A DNA stretch of 64,000 nucleotides from Ariolimax columbianus (GCA_036924085.1 JAVGWX010000019.1:5783641-5847640), one strand, 5' to 3'. Shown: positions 34,301 to 45,817, counted from the first letter of the stretch. Notes: generated by a model not told the origin, from the letters alone. Program-made: numbers and translations.

Positions 34301-35330
34301 TATTGTATTGTGGTAATGGTGATACACCATCACATCACCCAGTTGAGAAACGTGAAAATAGTAGGGATGTTTTGTTTTCCCTTAGTACAGTTTTAGAACC
34401 TCTACACAGGTGGGGTTCCTAACACCTTTATATTAAAGACATCTGGCTATCTATAATTCTATTTTAGGTTGTAATAAATTAACCACTAATTGAAATCTCT
34501 CTAGCAATGGGTTCCAAGTAAGCGTGGGTTGGTGACTTGTTAACCCTTCACATTAGAAAAATAGACTGTTCCTGGTAGGCGACAGTTGACGCCATCATGG
34601 CTAGCGTAGCATGGGATTTTTGGCACAATATTATGGTGGAGTTTTAGTACTCAGATACATTCAGTGGGGAAGTGGTTCAACGAGCAAAAGTCGAAGAGAA
34701 AGCATCGAACGAAACCTGAAACGGCAGCGACTGACATGAAGATCTTCGAATGACACAAAGTTGAAACGGGTAATTATCATTCGTTTGTTTTACAAAGACC
34801 AGCCCAGAAAAGTTATCGAAATAGAAGTCAACGAACAGCAGTTCAAGAAGCGCCCATTCAGTTTTTACAAATCTTGAATAACGGAATAGAAGTCATTCTT
34901 CATCTTGCAAGGCTTCATCAAAACGCAAGTAAGTTCAAATGAGTAGAAGTCAACGAAAAGCAATTTTAGGAGCGCCCATTCGACGTTTATAAATCAGCAA
35001 GTCATATAATCATAGTAGTACTTTATGTGTTTTACAAGTTCCAGTTCAGAATAGTTATCCAGTTGCAGTAATAGGAAATCAGTTTAAAATGTGTGTTTGT
35101 AAAATTATTCACCGGATAGGAAGAAGACAAAAAAGGTTAAGAATTGTTTGTTCCAGTGATTGATTAGAATGACACGAGCATATTTTAAAATTGACTTTCC
35201 ATGTTTGTTAATTACACGAACGGTCCAAAGAAGAAGGTACGCAGTTTTAAGCACATTATTATTATTGTTATTGTTATTATTGTTATTATCCCTAGTCCAA
35301 AACATGCTATTAGAGGGTAGCAATGTCTGG
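34301..35330. other. Unassigned stretch with an internal direct repeat
   Basis: Blocks at 34825-34880 and 34941-34994 are related (AGAAGTCAACGAA, GGAGCGCCCATTC, TATAAATC), about 116 bp apart. A TTATTG-type microsatellite lies at 35260-35290. Otherwise nothing is recognised. Confidence 0.45.
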
Positions 35331-35808
35331 AACTAGACGTCCCAGTCGTTACAGGAAAGGAAATGATGTCTGATAACCTCTCCTTTATATGTGTAGATCG
35401 CCGCTGAACTCGGAGTTCGGCTTGCCGGGCAGGAGTTTTTTGGACAATGGCCTCTCCTACATTAATGTGTTCCCAGAACCTCCATCATGAGCTGCTCTGT
35501 ATTTCTTACAGAACCAGATGTGAGGCGAGACCGAGTACCCTGCTGTTCAACTAGGCAGACATATTTGGCTCATTAGCTTTGATTTGTCTAAACCCGGATA
35601 AAATAAGTTCTTTATCCTGTGCAGATGGTTCGCCTAAAAGAAGTAGAACTCTGATTTTTAACCCAGAAGGGCCAGTGAGTGATAGCTAATCCTGAGGTGA
35701 TGGTGGTATCATCAGATGTCTCGAATAACTAGCTTCTGCAAGATCAACTTCCCTACCTTGTGGTAACCTCGGGAAACTGTATGGCTACGAGAGTAAACCC
35801 ATACATAC
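35331..35808 (+). pseudogene. Probable leader of the RTE-like LINE continued at 38027
   Basis: This is the left side of the target into which the rDNA-derived element inserted. Removing the insert and one duplicate joins 35808 to 38027, where the LINE leader and endonuclease follow. No coding motif is visible here. The assignment to the LINE leader is from continuity only. Confidence 0.4.
35796..35808. repeat. Target-site duplication, left copy
   Basis: AACCCATACATAC lies immediately outside the TTC-rich (minus-strand GAA) tail of the rDNA-derived element. An identical 13-mer is at 38014-38026. Confidence 0.85.
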
Positions 35809-36319
35809 TTCTTCTTCATCTTCATCGTACGCTATTTACAGCAATATTTACGTTGCACTGTTTTTATTTTGTTAAGCCTGTGGCTCAGTGCATCCGATTT
35901 CAACAGGCGTTTCTGTAGGGTTGCCCTCCTTAGCCTTTGGCTGTCCCCAGCCTAACTGCAAGGCAGCAGTTGTTTTTGGTCAGAGTTGTCTCTCTTAGGA
36001 CGTTGTCTTGCAGGACTATCGAGTCTTCCCTACTTGTGTCTATAGGGTTTGACAATGATATGATGGACTATGTACTAGTTTGTAATATCCCGGAAGAGAG
36101 GCAGTCCAGTGTGAATGTGTCCCAGGATCGTCACGTCCTGCCAGAAACGTAGCATATGCATGTGGGTGAGGTATCTCTTTGCTCCCTTTTTTTTCTCAGC
36201 TCATCTGCAGTGATGGTACGCCTAACAATCACCGCCACCCGGGAGGTTGTCACAATAGGGCAGGAGGTGCAATGCCCTCTGGATGACTGATAGCAAACAG
36301 AGGCAAAGAGCGAAGGAGT

Positions 36320-36990
36320 GCATTAAACCAGGTGCATTTCTGCGGCTCGAACGGGCCGGGCTGAGACACAAGCCCCAGCCATGTCGTAGCCTCCCATCAC
36401 AGCGGTGCTGAGATTTATGGCGGGATTCTGGCTTAGAGGGATTCGGCCGTAGTCCCTTAGATGGTAGCTTCGCGCCATTGGCTTATCAGACAAGCACGTG
36501 GACCAAATGTCAGCGACCTGTGATTCCTCTCGAAAGAGTGCATTTGACCAGGGGACAAGCCTGGTTAGGGCATGGAGATGTTGTTCGCCTGGTGTGTGGA
36601 CATATCTCATGGTCAAGGGTTGAGTCTCAGCAGTTCGCAGTGAGGTAGCTGATCTACTGCTTAAGACACCCAGACCGATAACTAAGTTTTTTACTAGTGG
36701 TTTCATACCTCATTGCCGTATGGGGTGAGTATCGCGCAGCTTCCCGCCCGCTTTGATCGGCGGACGGCAGAGATCTCTTTCTGCGGCTCTAGGTCCCAAT
36801 CATATCGTAGCCTTCCATCACCGTGGTGCGGAGATTTAGCCCGGGTTTCCGGCTTAGAGGCGTTCGGCCGTAATCCCTCACATGGTAGCCTCGCGCCATT
36901 GGATTATGGGCCTAGTACGTGGACAAATGTCTGCGACTCCTCTCGAATTGTTCAGGATTACCGTAGCAACGTCCTGTCATGTGTAGGGTA
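36320..36990 (-). pseudogene. Two 28S 3'-end modules in tandem
   Basis: Two related modules (36541 down to 36320 and 36990 down to 36760 on the minus strand) both contain the GCTACCAT block, GACTACGGCCGAA or GATTACGGCCGAACG, and CCTCTAAGCC. These correspond to the conserved 28S 3' region. Copy 2 (near 21.4 kb) has only one module, so this is a copy-3-specific duplication or a copy-2-specific loss. Confidence 0.75.
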
Positions 36991-37453
36991 AGACTGACCT
37001 GTCTTCCGAAGGTCTAATACCAGCACCCGTTCACTATTAGACCAAACGAATCAATAGAGGGCTTTTTTATATGTCAGTCATGACCAAGTGTCTGAAAACT
37101 GCAGTTTATGTAGAATTAAGCAGGGTTACCGTAGCAGACGCTCTTTCATTAAGAGGGTATAACCGACCTGTCTTCGGTGGGTCTAATACCAGCACACGTT
37201 CCCTATTAGACCCAACGAAAGTGTTCTCAGTCTGTCAGTCATTTTATAGTGTTGGCGTGTTGAGTCAAATTAAGCCGCAGGTTCCACTCGTGGTGATGCC
37301 CTTCCGTCAATTCCTTTATCGAACACTGAATGCGGGCCAATCGAGCCACAGAGAGCTTAACCCCAGATTTCCGAGGGTCTAATTCCAGCACCCGTTCTAT
37401 ATTGGACCCAACAAAAGTGCTCTCGGCCTGTCAATCATTTCAGCGTTGGCCAT

Positions 37454-37469
37454 GTTGAGTCAAATTAAG

Positions 37470-37512
<43 letters not shown>

Positions 37513-38013
37513 TTAGCAACCATACTTTCCCTGGAACCCAAACACTTTGGTTTCCCGGAAGCTGCCCGCAGAGCCATCGAAGCAACTCCTGCGGATCGCT
37601 AGTCGGCATCGTTTAGGGTCAGAACTACGACGGTATCTGATCGTCTTCGCGCCTCTGACTTTCGTTCTTGATTAATGAAAACATTCTTGACAAATGCTTT
37701 CGCAGTGGTTCCGAAAACCAACAAAATAAAACCATTATTCAGGCAGCCGAGGCCTGATTTGAACACTCTAAATTTTTTAAAGTAAACCCGCCAACCACCC
37801 AGGACGCTCAGCGAAGGGCACCCGTGTGAGAGAGCCGGCAGACGGTAGGGCAGGAGACAACAGGCAGTTAACCGGCGCAAGCCGGACCACCCGCCTGCGC
37901 CTGAGATCTAACTACGAGCTTTTTAACTGCAACAACTTTAATACACGCTATTGGAGCTGGAATTACCGCGGCTGCTGGCACCAGAATTGCCCTCCAATAG
38001 ATCCTCGTTAAAG
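37454..38013 (-). pseudogene. 18S rRNA internal fragment (copy 3)
   Basis: This is the reverse complement of 18S from the CTTTAACGAGG region to the TTTGACTCAA region. It includes GCCGCGGTAATTCCAGCTCC (about 37953-37972), part of V4, and GGGAACCAAACACTTTGG-type blocks in reverse. It has an internal deletion and substitutions. It forms the 5' part of the retroelement. Confidence 0.9.
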
Positions 38014-38026
38014 AACCCATACATAC
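38014..38026. repeat. Target-site duplication, right copy
   Basis: AACCCATACATAC, identical to 35796-35808. It abuts the truncated 18S end of the retroelement. Confidence 0.85.
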
Positions 38027-39840
38027 AATCCACATTGTACAACCTAAGGAGAATGGATTTAGCATCTGTAGCTGAGCTGGGACCAAATCGTCATTCTTTT
38101 GATTCCATTGAAATACACTAGTGAAGACGAGAGGGGGATTCTGCAGTTTAGGCAACCCAGCGTCTCCATATTCAGCACTCAGACTTTCACCCTGGAGACA
38201 CCTCCAGCCTCGCTCTTGAGTGAGGACACGGAAGCTGGCAGTCTTCGGATTATAAGTTCCTCCCGATTGATGCAGGGAAAGGGCGCCACCTGTCTCCTTC
38301 GACGTTGGGAGAATCATTGCGTCCCATTGGACGCCAACGTCTGCCAACGCCAACGTCCGCCCGCTCCAGTGGTTGCCTGTAGATTAGTGCATGGCTGACA
38401 GGCAGATGTTTAATTTGCACCAAATAAAAACATTGAAAAGAAGACTCCAGCTCTTCGATGTTCAAGCTGGAACGTGTGTAGTATGTGTACATGCATCCCC
38501 CATGATCTTCAGGAGGTCAAGGATGCTAGAATGAAAGTCATCATTGATATGGAGCTTTCTCCATTGAATGAGGACATGGCTGCCTACAGATGACCAGACA
38601 AGGCTGTTAGGGAGAAAAACTACTCTATCCTATAGAAGGTTCGTGAACCTAAATAGTCTCTACAGCATGCAGTTGACTTTGTTATTAGAAACACCATAAT
38701 GGCCTCAGAAGATTCATCTTCGTAGATCTATGAGAAATGTTACTAACAGTTCGCATCATAACCGCAACATGAAATGGTACTATCCTTAGCGTCTATGCTC
38801 ACACTCTGACATATACAGAGGGAGTGAAGGATCACTTCTATGGACAGCTGTAGGAAATGATGTAGAACAGCGCCATGAAAGTAGCACTTTTCCTTCTCAA
38901 ATAATGTACTGCTAGAATAGGTGGGGAGCAAATAGTGTGAACCACCAGCCTCGGACATCATGATATTGGCAGCATCCATGACAACGTTCAGAGCATCCTG
39001 GAGTTGTGCATCTAAAAACAATATGTATGTATTACAAATACTTTTTCAAAGGCAAGCAGCAACAGAAAGTAACCTAGAAACACCATAGGTCACATCGATT
39101 TATTGTCATCAGACGTTCAGCTTTAAATATGGTCCTCAGTACTAGAAGTTATCATGGTGCAGACTGTGACTCCGACTATGCTCTTGTATGTAGCAGGTTA
39201 CGCTTGCAGCTTCGGAAATTATACAGCTCCAAACAAAGGGTGCATCCCCACAACAAAACTGCGCTAATGTTGGTTCCTTCCAAGGCATATAGGTTTGTGT
39301 CCAACGTGAATCGTGCTCTTCAAAAACGATCGGAGTTTGACGCCGCAACTAAGTGGAACGTTATGAAAAGGTCATTTAAAATACAGCATTATCTACGTTT
39401 TTCATGAAGGAACGGGCTAATCATGACTGGTTTAATGCACATCTCGCAAGAATGGAACAAGTAATTGAGGCCATCGAAGAAGCTATCATCGATTTTGAAA
39501 AATTCCCAAACGAGATATCACGTCATGCTCTCAAGAGAGCCTGAATTACCAACCAACGAACCGCTAGACAATGCACACATGAGTACTCACAGAAAATGTG
39601 TGAAGAAATGTAGATATATGCAGAGCAAGAACATATTCATGGCATGCGCATTGGCATAAAGATGAGCCTAGGTCTTACTGCAAGAGGTGCTGCCCCCCTG
39701 ACATTTCTGGCAGATGTGAGAATCATGGACTGTGATCAGCAGATGACCAGATGGATGGATCACTACTCTGAGATATACTCAGTGGATTGCTTTGAAGAAT
39801 CGGCTGTCCCACACTTTTTTAAGGACGTATGCAACATCTC
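38027..39840 (+). pseudogene. RTE-like LINE: leader, endonuclease and linker (copy 2)
   Basis: This is homologous to 657-2186 and extends further. After the leader (to about 38430) it reads KRRLQLFDVQAGT, MKVIIDMELS, TRSYHGADCDSDYALVCSRL (39138-39197, the endonuclease C-terminal SDH-like block), FDAATKWNVMK, and SAPLTFL-like and DQQMTRWMDHYSEIYSVDCF (39738-39797), the conserved linker before the RT. Frameshifts separate these blocks. The RT itself is absent and a minus-strand LINE follows. Confidence 0.75.
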
Positions 39841-39909
39841 ATATAAGGGATGGTACAAACATTGTTCAGGATCGAAAAGATTGGAGACATCCAGTTCTGT
39901 TCTGTTCAA

Positions 39910-40390
39910 GTGCGATCTCCGCACATAAGATCGGCTGCAATGGATCTCCAGTGCACTATATCTCTTGCTGTAAATGTGCAATCTGAGAGGCGGCATCCAG
40001 TCCATCTCATAATGTTATCCATCCACTTAAAACTGTCTGCCTCTTGAATGGCTGCCTTCCATTCTGCCCTTCAGTATGATCTTCAACAACGAGGTACATC
40101 TTGATATTAGCAAAATGAAGTAACTGTCTAACCCTGATTTCGGTCATTCATTCTCTTTTCAGCCCGTAATTTCTCTACTACCTCCAAATGTGTGTTCTTC
40201 TCTTTCCAAGATATCCGACCCAATCTTCTATATACCCACGTTTCGAAGACTTTGATAGTTTTTGTCCAACTTGCTATTCATTGCCATGTTTCTGCGTCAT
40301 AAAGTAGTGACGAGTATACGTAACACCTGGGAATTATAATTTTCAAATTATGAATTATATAGTTGTACGTTTGCCAAATTACTATAAGTA
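39910..40390 (-). pseudogene. RTE-like LINE C-terminal end
   Basis: Minus-strand blocks are SLLYDAETWQ (about 40300), VFETWVYRRLGRISWKEK, KWMDNIMRWTGCRLS (40022-39978) and RDIVHWRSIAADLMCGD at the end. This is the normal order of an RTE-like C-terminus. Stops are present. Confidence 0.65.
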
Positions 40391-41590
40391 TATTCCATAT
40401 TTGGCCTAACTGGCCTAGTGTATAATTGCTTGGTGTGGTTTATTTTAAGTCCCCACAATTCTGTTCAATTATCCACCTTCTCTTCTGTCTTTAGAAGGAG
40501 GTGTAATATTGTTGTTGCATATCATGTGGATGTCCATGTAGCGGTAATCTGCGTTTAAACTGTTTGATACATGCTGATGATACATTTTATATATATATAT
40601 ATATATACTTACACACTCACACACATCTTTAATAGTGAGCGATATATCCCTTTCCAATGACACTCCCTTTCTCGGCCTGTCTGACCTCCTGGTATAGTTG
40701 TCCATGTTTAACCAGGTAGATCTTTGTAAAAGTTACCTTTGTGTCCATGAGAACATATTGTTAACTCCTGATTGGGGTAGCTTCCACATCGTGTTTTCTC
40801 TCCACATCATGAAATAGGTCAAAGAGATTTATAAAACTGTCCTGAGAAGAAGTTATCTATACACCATGGTTTATATGTCATCTGGTCATATGAGCTTCTG
40901 TGCTGTTCGATTCCTGTGAGTTAAGGCGAGTCCCGAGCTGGTTTCATGGTGCAACGTGAGTTATTCATTTCTCACTTTCCCTCAGTTTCTCCACACAGTT
41001 AAGGAGATTAATGGACCTCTAGTTTTTTAGATCGTGTTTGTCTTTTCCTGGTTTAGGAAAATGTTGGATGGGATCATCCTTCCAGAGTGCTGAAACAGTA
41101 GCCTTATGCTAGCTCTGGTTAACAATTCCAAAAAGGAACATTTACCTGTAGGGCCGAAGTTTTGGAGCAATTCGTTTGTATCCCATCTGCGTTTGATTTT
41201 CTTTTTAAATTTACTAATGTCTTCTAGTTTATGTAGTGTCAGCTTTCCTGTCGTACTCCAATGATTAACCAGTAGTGTGCTTCCGGCCTGATATTCTCCA
41301 AGTGTATGTGCTTGTCTCGTAGTGAACATAAATTGCATATTAAAAGGTCTCCGTCAGAGGTTTTCAAGCTAATATGTATGTGCTCTGTGTCATGTAGCTT
41401 GGATCTCTGAACGTCCTTTGCCGGGTACTTGTTATTGATGGCAGTGAGGAGTTCTCGTTTTGGTTGATCTTCTCTATAGTCAGAAGATCTGATTTTCTCT
41501 TATCGAGAGACTGTGGCTGCTGGTGAGGTATGCATATTGTATGGACCATTTGTCGATTTCTTGATCTTTCAGGAACTTTAGTAATTACAG
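40391..41590. other. Mostly unassigned; weak LINE-like frame on the minus strand
   Basis: The minus-strand frame 41338-41027 contains KKKIKRRWDTNELLQ and GKCSFLELL, which resemble the linker after a LINE endonuclease. The rest is not recognisable. A TA microsatellite lies at 40590-40606. Confidence 0.3.
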
Positions 41591-41800
41591 TGTCATAGAT
41601 CTCACCTTTTGCCAGTCAAGTGTCATAGGTCTCACTCTTTGCCATTTCAGTGTCATAGGTCTCACCCTATGCCATTCCAGTGTCATAGGTCTCACCCTTT
41701 GCCATTCCAGTGTCATAGGTCTCACCATTTGCCATTCCAGTGGCATAGGTCTCACACTTTGTCATTCCAGTGTCATTGATCTCACCCTTTGCCATTCCAC
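41591..41800. repeat. 30-bp minisatellite, seven copies
   Basis: The unit begins TGTCATAGGTCTCACCCTTT and is exactly 30 bp long (starts at 41591, 41621, 41651, 41681, 41711, 41741 and 41771). Spacing is strictly regular and each unit has one to four substitutions. Not CRISPR: there are no unique spacers. Confidence 0.95.
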
Positions 41801-42551
41801 TGCATAATGTAAAGTCTTTGTCTAGTAGTATTGCCAATATTTCCCATATACTTCCCAGAAGTATTGGAGGTTATGGTTCCAGTAGTGTTGTGTGGACCTC
41901 ATCGAGGCGGGCATCCTTGTGTCTGCCGTACTTGACCACTTTCGCAAAGGCAGATATGGTTTGGGTTTTGGTGTAACCTTCACACTGATGAATAGAAGAA
42001 AAAAGCAATGATTTATATAAGAAAACCATTTACACAATGAAGTGGACATACATTGGTGTGACCATAGCGCTTAGCACTAGCCGGTGGGTTATGCGTCCAC
42101 ACCTATAGGGTTCCATCTGCTTCTCATCTATGTGTCTAGTACTTCTCTCTGGACATGTCTGGTTTGAATGACCATGCCAGTGGTAAAACTCGCGCCGTCA
42201 GATAGCTACTGAGGTTATTGGAGCACACCAGCTATACAACCACTTTAATGTCGGTCTAGATGGGGAGAGAATATGTCACTAAATAGGTACATATTGTTGT
42301 ATGTGACATTGAGCATTTCTTTTTTCACTTCTTTCTTAAATCATTATAGAGTTTGACATATGTGTTTCCATTGTACAGACGTTATACGTTTCTTCTGTTT
42401 GTGTGGCATTTGACGTTCGCAATTAAAATTGTTCTTACTGAACACCTCTTACTTTTGGAGAATTATTATTTTGTGATGTGAAATATAAAAAGGTGTTTTA
42501 AATTCATAATTACAGATAACAACATTTATTGTGATGTCTTTCATTCTTTAG
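41801..42551. other. Intron sequence, nothing recognised
   Basis: AT-rich DNA without ORFs or repeats I can name. Its right end (42519-42551) is the pyrimidine-rich approach to a host exon. Confidence 0.4.
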
Positions 42552-42739
42552 GGATTGGCAGTCAGAAAGTAGTTATAAAGCTCCCAAAATACACCTGTTC
42601 AGATGGATTGCGGAGTGACAAGGATATATATTTAATCACTGGAATCTTTGGGCCAAATTTCTTTGATTATGTGAAAACAGGGTGGATACATATAGTTACA
42701 CTTCAAGTGCTCAAAACATCTCCTGCAAAATGGGAATAT
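42552..42739 (+). CDS. Host gene exon 2: first ectodomain part
   Basis: The acceptor TTTCATTCTTTAG ends at 42551 and the donor TAT|GTGAGC begins at 42740. The exon is 188 bases: two bases finish the split glycine from the signal exon, then 62 codons with no stop. Protein begins IGSQKVVIKLPKYTCSDG (residues 18-35 of the predicted precursor) and ends KTSPAKWEY. It has one Cys (32), several aromatic/aliphatic strands and a Trp at 61 and 77, like one half of a beta-sandwich (Ig-like) ectodomain. It ends in phase 0, matching the exon at 55690. No LINE or viral motif is present. Family unknown; the Ig-like fold is inference. Confidence 0.6.
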
Positions 42740-43368
42740 GTGAGCACATTTTTATTAATGCATTAACATCTGTGTTTTATAATTATATGTATGCAATGCT
42801 CATAGGTTATGCTATTTTGTATTACTCTTCAGTGTATTTTGTACAGGTTTTTGTTAACTTTAAAATTCATTAACAAATTATAAATCAGCAAGCGGTAACG
42901 ATCCATCTTGCTTTGACAATACGTCAGATCCTTTATTTCTAGGAATGTTGCAGTAAGAAGGAATACACTGTACCACAACTTATTGATAGATTGGAACTTT
43001 TTCCCCACCTTCATTGTATGTTGCATGGTGAATCATGCATATATACAAAGGTGATTAAGATATTGTTTTAGAAGTTTGTTGATATATTTAGTAGATTTTA
43101 GCTATTTTTGTTTGTTTTTCAGATTGTCCATTCTTTATGATTGTCATTAGTTTGTTTTTGAATTAGTTTATTTTGTAGAAATTGTAATTAGTAACTCTAG
43201 TCCATTATACTATTTAATAATCTAGAACTGATCTCACATACCCAATGTATACGGTCGGTAGTTATTTGTTACCTGCCTACTTAATCTTTGTGCACTTCTG
43301 GTGTCTCTGTGGCTACTTATTCACTTGTTTCACCTATGGGTGCAAGGGCAACCAACAACCATCCTTCT
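42740..43368. other. Intron sequence, nothing recognised
   Basis: AT-rich DNA; no motif found. Confidence 0.4.
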
Positions 43369-43379
43369 GAATGCTGACC

Positions 43380-43766
43380 TTCTTCTTCTTCTTCTTCATC
43401 GTACGCTGTTTACAGCGATATACGTTGCACTGTTTTATTTTGTTAAGCATGTGGCTCAGTGCATCCGATTTCCACAGGCGTTAATGTAGGTATGCCTTCC
43501 TTAGCCTTTGGCTGTCCCCAGCCTATCTGCAAGGCAGCAGTTGTTTTTGGTCAGAGTTGTCTCTCTTAGGGAAGTTGTCTTACAGGACTATCGAGCCTTC
43601 CCCACCCGTGTCTAAAGGGTTTGACAATGATATGATATGATATGATGGACTATGTACTAGTTTGTACTATCCCGGAAGAGAGGCAGGCCAGTGTGACTTT
43701 GTCTCAGGATCGTCACCTCCTGCCAGAAACGTAGCATATGCATGTGAGTGAGGTATCTCTTTGCTC
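43380..43766 (-). mobile_element. rDNA-derived retroelement, 387-bp 5'-truncated (copy 4)
   Basis: This contains only the non-ribosomal 3' segment, homologous to 35809-36190 (minus) and 21925-22285 (plus). It ends with AGCGTACGATGAAGAAGAAG in the minus sense. It is flanked by GAATGCTGACC (43369-43379) and GAATGCAGACC (43767-43777), an 11-bp target-site duplication with one mismatch. The 5' truncation at a different point from copy 3 is the usual sign of target-primed reverse transcription. Confidence 0.8.
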
Positions 43767-43779
43767 GAATGCAGACCGA

Positions 43780-45800
43780 GTCTCACCTATTTTCTTCAGT
43801 TGTTTTCAGATTGTCAATGTGTTTCTTATATCAGCTAGTAAGTCTGTTCTCCATGCATTCTTTGGTCCTTCACGTTCCCTTTCCATGGGGACCAAATAAC
43901 AGAGTTTGACCGTCAATAAGGAATCAGAGTTTTCAGTGTGTGGCCTATCCAGATATACATTCTTAAACATATTTCCTGACCCTTTTCTGATATCTCCCAC
44001 AAGCGTTAGTCCATAACCACCCTCAACTATTGCAGATCCAGAATATATCCAATGAATTTATGGTTAAAACCCTGTAATTGCCCAATATCTAGTTTGCCAT
44101 TTGTCATGCCACCATTACACACACACAAGTCGACCTCACTTTTAAGTGGACAATCTCCAGCCCAGCGTGTATTTAGATCACTCCAGAGTTCCGCACAGGT
44201 CGCAACATAGCAGTCTCCAATCTTCCCTCTACATCCAAATCAACACCAACTTCCGTGTCCATCAGACCACCCAAACATGGGAGACTCTTTCCTCTGCCAA
44301 TCACACTTCTCCCAATTCGAAACAGACTAAACGTGTTTACCCCAACCTTCAAACCTACTTACTGGGAGATTATGTCTTCTGCCCCCAACCTTCAAACCTA
44401 CTTACTGGGAGATTATGTCTTCTGCCCCAACCTTCAAACCTACTTACTGGGAGATTATGTCTTCTGCCCCCAACCTTCAAACCTACTTACTGGGAGATGA
44501 TGTCTTCTGCCCCCAACCTTCAAACCTACTTACTGGGAGATTATGTCTTCTGCCCCCAACCTTCAAACCTACTTACTGGGAGATGATGTCTTCTGCCCCC
44601 AACCTTCAAACCTACTTACTGGGAGATTATGTCTTCTGCCCCCAACCTTCAAACCTACTTAATGAAAGATTATGTCTCCTGCCCCCAACCTTCAAACCTA
44701 CTTACTGGGAGATTATGTCTTCTGCCCCCAACCTTCAAACCTACTTACTGGGAGATTATGTCTTCTGCCCCCAACCTTCAAACCTACTTACTGGGAGATT
44801 ATGTCTTCTGCCCCCAACCTTCAAACCTACTTACTGGGAGATTATGTCTTCTGCCCCAACCTTCAAACCTACTTACTGGGAGATTATGTTTTCTGCCCCA
44901 ACCTTCAAACCTACTTACTGGTAGATTATGTCTTCTGCCCCCAACCTTCAAACCTACTTACTGGTAGATTATGTCTTCTGCCCCCAACCTTCAAACCTAC
45001 TTACTGGGAGATTATGTCTTCTGCCCCAACCTTCAAACCTACTTACTGGGAGATTATGTCTTCTGTCCCCAACCTTCAAACCTACTTACTGGGAGATTAT
45101 GTCTTCAGCCCCCAACCTTCAAACCTACTTACTGGGAGATTATGTCTTCAGCCCCCAACCTTCAAACCTACTTACTGGGAGATTATGTCGTCTGCCCCCA
45201 ACCTTCAAACCTACTTACTGGGAGATTATGTCTTCTGCCCCTAACCTTCAAACCTACTTACTGGGAGATTATGTCTTCTGCCCCCAACCTTGAAACCTAC
45301 TTACTGGGAGATTATGTCGTCTGCCCCCAACCTTCAAACCTACTTACTGGGAGATTATGTCTTCTGCCTATGTGTTCCTCTACATTTGTAATTGACGCGA
45401 TATTGCAGGCGCATGCCTTCTGCAAAGTTCTAGTCTTCTAGGTGTATTAATCAGGCCCACTTGACTCCACATCTCTCATAGACCACCGTTTCCTTCGCAA
45501 TGTAATCAATTACTAGCATGAAAGAAAAAGGTGACACCAGACATCCTGGATAAACCCTATACGTAATGCTAAATGAGTCCGTGAGCAGCCCCTGGCACAC
45601 AACCATACACCTACTGTATCCCTACACAAGCTGAAAAATGCTTTTTCATGAGCAGCTTAGCAGATATACACACTTTAATTGTATTCCAATGACTACTCTA
45701 CAATTATGTACACTTATGATATATGGTTTGCTAATGTTCTGTCCTGTCTGAAACATGCCTGCAGATCTCTCAACTTGGGCAACACAGCTGTTAATTAGTC
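43780..45800 (-). pseudogene. RTE-like LINE with a 1-kb minisatellite inside its RT
   Basis: Minus-strand order is YPGCLVSPFSFMLVIDYIAK (GVRQGCLLSP motif, about 45550), WA.LIHLED.NFAEG (degenerate motif C, about 45440), then the minisatellite (45368-44340). Beyond it come SLFRIGRSVIGRG (about 44330), GGLMDTEVGVDLDVEGRLET (about 44270), AMLRPVRNSGVI (about 44210), and the C-terminal block REGPKNAWRTDLLADIRN (43880-43827). All blocks are in normal LINE order, so the repeat grew within the coding region between RT motif C and the YLG region. Stops are present throughout. Confidence 0.7.
44340..45368. repeat. 43-bp minisatellite, about 24 copies
   Basis: The unit contains CCCCAACCTTCAAACCTACT, then TACTGGGAGATTATGTCTTC and TGC. 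Units vary between 42 and 43 bp by one C, so every frame is interrupted or shifts along the array. On the minus strand each unit contains VGLKVG, matching the RT region just after motif C (usually VGLKVN). Confidence 0.97.
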
Positions 45801-45817
45801 TTTCAAGTCTAACACAC

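Larger units (their letters stand above)
35809..38013 (-). mobile_element. rDNA-derived retroelement, 5'-truncated (copy 3), with 13-bp TSD
   Basis: On the minus strand the order is as follows. It starts inside 18S at CTTTAACGAGGATCTATTGG (38013) and runs through 18S to TTAATTTGACTCAA (about 37454). Then come a 28S-like block (about 37410), a second 18S block (about 37316-37265), 28S-like blocks at 37213 and 37044, and the 28S 3'-end block. A duplicated 28S-end module lies at 36320-36540 against 36760-36990. Last are the non-ribosomal 3' segment (36310-35835) and the tail GCGTACGATGAAGATGAAG. An internal deletion of about 140 bp removes part of 18S near 37710. Perfect 13-bp target-site duplications and a simple-repeat tail show retrotransposition, not segmental rDNA duplication. 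It has no long ORF, so it must borrow enzymes. Confidence 0.85.

Noticed and set aside
41591..41800. CRISPR-like regular repeats
   Set aside because: The 30-bp units are contiguous with no unique spacers, and the context is eukaryotic.
44146..45441. Several overlapping + strand open frames of 80-190 codons with repeats such as NLQTYLLGDYVF
   Set aside because: They are the three frames of the 42-43 bp minisatellite. The same peptide appears in each frame and frames switch with unit length. Not a protein gene.
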